NCBI GenBank assembly: GCA_946480345.1
Contig: CAMLJR010000038.1
Location: forward strand, 1-20,510
Direction of reading: 5' to 3'
From: an uncultured Spongiibacteraceae bacterium
GTDB taxonomy: Bacteria; Pseudomonadota; Gammaproteobacteria; Pseudomonadales; CAMLJR01
Length of the DNA: 20,510 nt
The notes under the pieces were generated by a model. It saw nothing but the letters and a program-made list of their open reading frames with translations. It searched no databases and was not told where the DNA came from. Below, in pieces: positions 16,741 through 20,510 of this stretch (position 1 is its first letter; the number at the start of each line of letters is the position of its first letter). Both the position numbers and the translations under genes were made by a program.

Positions 16741-18168
16741 CTACGGATTGAAATACGCCGTTTTCACCGACGTGTAAAACTCGACCGCATAACTGCCCTG
16801 TTCACGCGGACCATAGCTCGATCCTTTGCGCCCGCCGAATGGGACGTGATAGTCCAGACCCGCCGTTGGCAAATTCACCATCACCAAACCCGACTCGCTA
16901 TTACGCTGAAAATCCTTCGCGTATTTGAGCGACGTGGTGCAAATACCGGACGATAAACCGAAGTCGCTGTCATTCGCCGTCGCGAGCGCCTCGTCATAAT
17001 CTTTCACGCGAATTACCGAGGCGATCGGACCGAACACTTCCTCACGATTAACCTGCATCGCGTTGTTGGTGCCCACGAGCAATATCGGCGACATATAAAA
17101 GCCCGGGGTTTCTCGTTCAAGGCGCTCGCCACCGAAAACGGTCGCGCCGTCGCGCTTGCCGATTTCGACGTATTTCTGGTTATGCTCGAGCTGTTTCAGA
17201 TCGACCACCGGACCGATTTGCGTACCTTTTTTCAGCGCATGACCAACGACGGTTTTCTCCATCCGCGCTTTCACCGCCTCAACGAAGCGATCATGAATGC
17301 CTTCGGTCACGATGACGCGCTCACTCGCGGTACAGCGCTGGCCAGTACCGTAGAAACAACCGTTCACCGTGCATTCGACCGCGACATCGAGATCGGCATC
17401 ATCAAGAATGACGAGCGGATTCTTGCCGCCCATTTCGAGTTGAATCTTGGTCATGGTGCCGATAGCGCGCGCCGCGATATTGCGGCCCGTTGGCACCGAG
17501 CCGGTGAACGTGATCGCGTCAACGCCATCGACGAGCGGATTACCGATCACCGAGCCGCGCCCCATCACCAGATTCAACACACCAGCCGGCAGGCCGGCGC
17601 GAACAAGAATATCTACTAGAGCCCAGCCGCAGCCGGGGGTGAGATCCGCAGGCTTGAATACCACGGTATTACCGAAAGCGAGAGCCGCTCCAATTTTCCA
17701 CGCTGCAATTGCGATCGGGAAATTCCACGGCGTGATGACACCCACCACGCCCACTGGTTCCCGCGTTACTTCAACAGTGACGTTGGGACGTACGGGGGGA
17801 AAGATTTCTCCACAGCGGCGAATCGCCTCGCCGGAAAAATATCGCAGACACTGACTGGCGCGAATGACCTCGCCGGTACCCTCGGGAAGCGTCTTGCCTT
17901 CTTCACGCGACAATAGCTCGCCCAGTTCGGCGCTGCGCGCCAGAATCTCATCCGCGGCTTTCAGCAAAATATCGGCTCTGAGCTGCGCCGTGCTTCGCGC
18001 CCACTTCGGTAATGCTGCACGCGCAGCGGCAACTGCCTGCTCCACCTGCTCGGCTGAAGCGCCGGCGTATTCGCCGACGATGTCATTGGTGTCCGATGGG
18101 TTGATGTTGCGCGAGACCGATACGCCCTCGACCCACTCGCCCGCGATGAAATTCTTGAACAGACCCAT
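16741..18168 (-). CDS. Aldehyde dehydrogenase, similar to alpha-ketoglutaric semialdehyde dehydrogenase
   Basis: An NAD(P)-dependent aldehyde dehydrogenase of 475 residues from the ATG at 18168. Catalytic residues are N149 (TPWNFP), E245 (LEMGGKNP) and C279 (GQRCTASER). FTGSVPTG at 221-228 binds the cofactor, and the dimer/C-terminal region includes EEVFGP and PFGGRKGSSYGPREQG. The string NPSDTNDIVGEYAG and the tail KTAYFNP resemble the Bacillus YcbD/GucD type, which oxidises 2,5-dioxopentanoate to 2-oxoglutarate. The exact substrate remains uncertain because no sugar-acid pathway genes adjoin it. Start choice: GGAG lies seven bases before ATG 18168, whereas the upstream ATG 18201 has its purine tract too close. 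It appears monocistronic. Confidence 0.92.
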   Translation of the reverse strand: MGLFKNFIAGEWVEGVSVSRNINPSDTNDIVGEYAGASAEQVEQAVAAARAALPKWARSTAQLRADILLKAADEILARSAELGELLSREEGKTLPEGTGEVIRASQCLRYFSGEAIRRCGEIFPPVRPNVTVEVTREPVGVVGVITPWNFPIAIAAWKIGAALAFGNTVVFKPADLTPGCGWALVDILVRAGLPAGVLNLVMGRGSVIGNPLVDGVDAITFTGSVPTGRNIAARAIGTMTKIQLEMGGKNPLVILDDADLDVAVECTVNGCFYGTGQRCTASERVIVTEGIHDRFVEAVKARMEKTVVGHALKKGTQIGPVVDLKQLEHNQKYVEIGKRDGATVFGGERLERETPGFYMSPILLVGTNNAMQVNREEVFGPIASVIRVKDYDEALATANDSDFGLSSGICTTSLKYAKDFQRNSESGLVMVNLPTAGLDYHVPFGGRKGSSYGPREQGSYAVEFYTSVKTAYFNP

Positions 18169-18359
18169 TGCCCGTCTCCAGCCGTTTCGAAAGGCGCCCA
18201 TTCTCCCCCAACAACGTGACCCTGTTAATACTTCGTTTGGGAATAATTGGCTGGCGAATACGAGGGGGCGCCGACAACAACGAGTAGTGCGCCACTCCCG
18301 CGCTATCCCTCAGCACAGCGCGGCATAGTATTTACAGCGCGCATCGCCAATGAGATCGA

Positions 18360-18773
18360 TTACTGCCGAGGAACCACATAACGAAACGCGCCATTCGCGG
18401 TGACAACGACAGAGTCGCCATTGCGAACTTCACACGTGGCGAAACCGACACTGCCCGAGGTTTTCTGCAATGTCACATGCGCTTCCAGCCAGGCACCGAT
18501 CGCTGCCGTACCGATAAAGTCGACATGCAGACTGATCGTCAACGCCTTCGTGCCCGCGCCTCGTGCGCGCACCAACGCACGTGACATCGCCACATCGGCG
18601 AGCGTCGATAACAAACCGCCGTGCGCCACCATGAAGGTGTTGCAGTGTTTTTCTTCGAGCAATATCGCAAGCTGTTCGTGGGTGGGATAAACACGGTGAT
18701 AAACCGGCCCGATAAAATCGAAAAAGGGGCTGCCAAAAACCAGCGGCTCGAATCCTGACGCAATCGTCGACAT
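18360..18773 (-). CDS. PaaI-type hotdog-fold thioesterase
   Basis: A 137-residue hotdog-fold acyl-CoA thioesterase, probably cytosolic and oligomeric. The hallmark is CNTFMVAHGGLLSTLADVAM, with N45, HGG 51-53 and D60 as the expected active-site region. SLHVDFIGTAAIGAWLEA follows as the long beta strands. The closest family is PaaI/YdiI-like; the acyl-CoA substrate is unknown. Start: ATG 18773 (MSTIASGFEPLVF); a TTG at 18791 in the same frame is less likely. The gene is divergent from yjgR, sharing a 118-base intergenic region, and lies 191 bases upstream of the aldehyde dehydrogenase. It may serve acyl-CoA turnover, but the neighbours do not specify a pathway. Confidence 0.88.
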   Translation of the reverse strand: MSTIASGFEPLVFGSPFFDFIGPVYHRVYPTHEQLAILLEEKHCNTFMVAHGGLLSTLADVAMSRALVRARGAGTKALTISLHVDFIGTAAIGAWLEAHVTLQKTSGSVGFATCEVRNGDSVVVTANGAFRYVVPRQ

Positions 18774-18857
18774 AACAAAAACACCACTCAAAAATCATGA
18801 CTTCGCATGGTAATACGCGAAGCTCGGTCAAACCATCGCCCGCCTTCCCTGATCGAT

Positions 18858-18863
18858 TACAAT
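18858..18863 (+). promoter_or_regulatory. Candidate -10 box for yjgR
   Basis: TACAAT (5/6 of TATAAT) lies 28 bases before the yjgR ATG, inside a small inverted repeat CGATT-AC-AATCG (18854-18865). No convincing -35 is seen at the normal spacing. It would give a leader of about 22 bases, including GAGAG seven bases before the ATG. Confidence 0.35.
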
Positions 18864-18891
18864 CGCGAAAATCATTTCCGAGAGCGCGCTC

Positions 18892-20352
18892 ATGGATAAT
18901 CAATTTACGCTCGGCGCCGCCGATCAATGTCGCGTTGCGCTGACACTGCGCATGGCCAACCGGCATGGTCTGATTACCGGAGCGACCGGCACCGGCAAAA
19001 CCGTCACACTGCAAACACTGGCGGAAAATTTTTCGCGCGCAGGCGTGCCGGTTTTCATGGCCGACGTAAAAGGCGATTTATCCGGTCTCGCGCGGCCCGG
19101 CGGCGATAACGAAAAAATCAAACAACGCGTCGCGCAGCTCGGCATTACCGATTATCGAACACAAGCCTACCCGGTACAGTTATGGGATCTTTACGGCAAG
19201 CGCGGCCTGCCAATTCGCGCAACGGTTTCGAATATCGGCCCGCTATTACTCGCGAACCTGCTCGAATTGAATGACACACAAACCGGTGTGTTGTACGCGG
19301 CATTTAAAATTGCCGATGCGAATGGTCTGCTGCTGCTCGATTTAAAAGATTTACGCGCATTGCTGACATGGATCAGCGATAACGCAAAAACGCTCCAAGC
19401 CGAATACGGCAATTTGAGCAGCACCAGCATCGCGACAATACAACGGCAATTGCTCGTACTCGAAGAACAGGGCGCCGAACAATTTCTCGGCGAACCGCAA
19501 ATCGCCCTCGCCGATTTAATGCAGAGCGATTTTTCCGGCAATGGCGTGATCAGTATTTTCGACGCAACCACATTGATGACGCATCCGCATTTGTATGCAA
19601 TGTTTCTGCTGTGGCTACTCGCCGAGCTATTCGAGGAATTGCCCGAAGTCGGCGATCTCGATAAACCCAAGCTCGTATTCTTTTTTGATGAAGCACACCT
19701 GCTATTCAACGATGCGCCGAAAGCGCTAGTCGAAAAAATCGAACAGGTCGTGCGACTGATTCGTTCGAAAGGCGTCGGCGTATACTTCGTTACACAGAAT
19801 CCGCTCGATGTGCCGGAAACGATTCTCGGCCAACTCGGCAATCGCGTGCAGCACGCGTTGCGCGCTTTCAGCCCCAAGGATCAAAAAGCCGTGCGCGCCG
19901 CCGCGCAGACATTTCGTGCGAACGCCACGCTCGATACCGAACGCGTAATTACCGAATTGGGTGTCGGCGAAGCATTGGTGTCGATGCTCGACGATAAAGG
20001 CCAGCCAACTCCCGTAGAACGCGTATTTATTTATCCGCCGCAGGCGCGCGTCGGCGCGTTATCGGATGCCGAGCGCAACGATCAGATGTCGCGCTCGCCG
20101 CTGCGCAGCAAGTACGAACAAAGCAATGATCGCGATTCCGCTTATGAAATGCTGGCCCAGCGTGCGCAGGCGGCTGCGCAATCCGATGAAGAATCAAAAA
20201 CGTCTAAATCCACCACCGCCGGCAACAATGTCGCCGGCGAATTGTTCAGCACTCTCGCAAAAAGCGCGGCGCGCAGCATCGGCACACAGATTGGTCGCCA
20301 GATTCTGCGTGGCGTATTGGGCTCGCTAACGGCAGGAAGCAGAAGGCGCTGA
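18892..20352 (+). CDS. yjgR: HerA-like P-loop ATPase, YjgR family (DUF853)
   Basis: A 486-residue ATPase of the FtsK/HerA superfamily (E. coli YjgR is about 500). Walker A is GATGTGKT at 30-37 (K36) and Walker B is [12 protein letters not shown] at 261-272 (D266, E267). A sensor-like glutamine occurs at VTQNP 300-304, and [18 protein letters not shown] at about 317-334 carries the conserved Arg/His positions. [15 protein letters not shown] near 56-70 is typical of DUF853. The C-terminal third is less conserved, with a Ser/Lys-rich linker and a final basic tail ([10 protein letters not shown]). Archaeal HerA is a DNA-end-processing helicase, but the role of bacterial YjgR is not established. 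No nurA-like nuclease is adjacent. The 3' end overlaps the convergent partial gene at the right edge by 27 bases. Confidence 0.93.
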   Translation: MDNQFTLGAADQCRVALTLRMANRHGLITGATGTGKTVTLQTLAENFSRAGVPVFMADVKGDLSGLARPGGDNEKIKQRVAQLGITDYRTQAYPVQLWDLYGKRGLPIRATVSNIGPLLLANLLELNDTQTGVLYAAFKIADANGLLLLDLKDLRALLTWISDNAKTLQAEYGNLSSTSIATIQRQLLVLEEQGAEQFLGEPQIALADLMQSDFSGNGVISIFDATTLMTHPHLYAMFLLWLLAELFEELPEVGDLDKPKLVFFFDEAHLLFNDAPKALVEKIEQVVRLIRSKGVGVYFVTQNPLDVPETILGQLGNRVQHALRAFSPKDQKAVRAAAQTFRANATLDTERVITELGVGEALVSMLDDKGQPTPVERVFIYPPQARVGALSDAERNDQMSRSPLRSKYEQSNDRDSAYEMLAQRAQAAAQSDEESKTSKSTTAGNNVAGELFSTLAKSAARSIGTQIGRQILRGVLGSLTAGSRRR

Positions 20353-20510
20353 ATGCTCGATCCGCGTACGCGCGAATAACCGCATGCTGAGCAGCGTCAG
20401 ATAAATATAAAACGCGCCAATATTGGCGCGTTGTACGATCCCGATATATTCAGGCACTACGTTTGACACCATAACCACAAATCCGCATACAAGCACCGCG
20501 ATGGCAGCAA
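20326..20510 (-). CDS. C-terminal end of a putative membrane protein (DUF998-like), cut by window edge
   Basis: The last 60 codons of a minus-strand gene whose start lies beyond the window, ending at TAG 20326-20328. The translation has a hydrophobic segment ([18 protein letters not shown]), a loop [13 protein letters not shown] and a second hydrophobic segment ([14 protein letters not shown]), followed by a short basic tail [15 protein letters not shown]. The 'G-IVQR' loop between two final helices is reminiscent of DUF998 integral membrane proteins, but the fragment is too short to be sure. It overlaps the 3' end of yjgR by 27 bases. A 22-bp palindrome lies inside the frame. Confidence 0.5.
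   Translation of the reverse strand, partial: AAIAVLVCGFVVMVSNVVPEYIGIVQRANIGAFYIYLTLLSMRLFARTRIEHSAPSASCR
20411..20432 (-). terminator. Perfect 22-bp palindrome with a U-rich 3' flank on the minus strand
   Basis: The arm AACGCGCCAAT is followed directly by its exact reverse complement. On the minus strand the stem is followed by TTATATTTATC, which gives an intrinsic-terminator look, while on the plus strand the flank is GTACG. It lies 59 bases after the yjgR stop and, if the edge gene is real, within its coding sequence. It may be a bidirectional terminator or a coincidence of coding sequence. Confidence 0.4.

Noticed and set aside
16741..18773. Thioesterase and aldehyde dehydrogenase as one catabolic operon
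   Set aside because: They are 191 bases apart and no shared pathway gene is present. They may be co-transcribed, but a common function cannot be supported.
18892..20352. A HerA-NurA or HerA-based anti-phage defence pair
   Set aside because: The protein fits the chromosomal YjgR family and no nuclease or SIR2 partner lies beside it in the window.

Overview
The window is a chromosomal segment of a gammaproteobacterium-like organism with moderate-to-high GC. It is almost entirely housekeeping genes. The evidence for the group is the gene order ribF-ileS-lspA-fkpB-ispH behind murJ, plus typical gammaproteobacterial SbcB, NudF, YjgR and single-chain class I fumarase proteins. I cannot place it below class. 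I see no tRNA, rRNA, CRISPR array, insertion sequence or prophage.

Left arm (1-5804, minus strand): a tight operon reads ribF > ileS > lspA > fkpB > ispH. Its products make FAD, isoleucyl-tRNA, lipoprotein signal peptidase, a prolyl isomerase and the last enzyme of the MEP isoprenoid pathway. The last two junctions are ATGA overlaps. ispH runs off the left edge. A perfect TATAAT hexamer lies upstream of ribF.

Middle (5912-11546, minus strand): an MsbA/BmrA-like ABC exporter is followed by pyrB > nudF > thpR > murJ, with TGATG-type overlaps at pyrB/nudF and nudF/thpR. Mixed here are pyrimidine synthesis, ADP-ribose hydrolysis, cyclic-phosphate RNA end chemistry and lipid II flipping. The pyrB 5' end has two candidate starts and a hairpin over one Shine-Dalgarno sequence.

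Centre-right (11679-15666): a DUF2971 gene of unknown function is on the plus strand, with its own promoter-like sequence and a 20-bp tandem repeat. It overlaps tail-to-tail with sbcB (exonuclease I), which lies 21 bases downstream of a class I fumarase gene.

Right (15818-20510): a CspA-family cold-shock gene has a good sigma-70-type promoter about 156 bases upstream of its start, giving a long leader, and a perfect 26-bp palindrome after its stop. Next come an unrecognised 82-residue plus-strand protein, an aldehyde dehydrogenase resembling alpha-ketoglutaric semialdehyde dehydrogenase, a PaaI-type thioesterase, and a divergent yjgR (HerA-like ATPase). At the right edge is the C-terminal end of a minus-strand membrane protein.

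I found no convincing new multi-gene system. The items most worth a second look are the DUF2971 gene and its upstream repeats, the small conserved-looking protein, the nudF-thpR coupling, and several precise palindromes and leaders.
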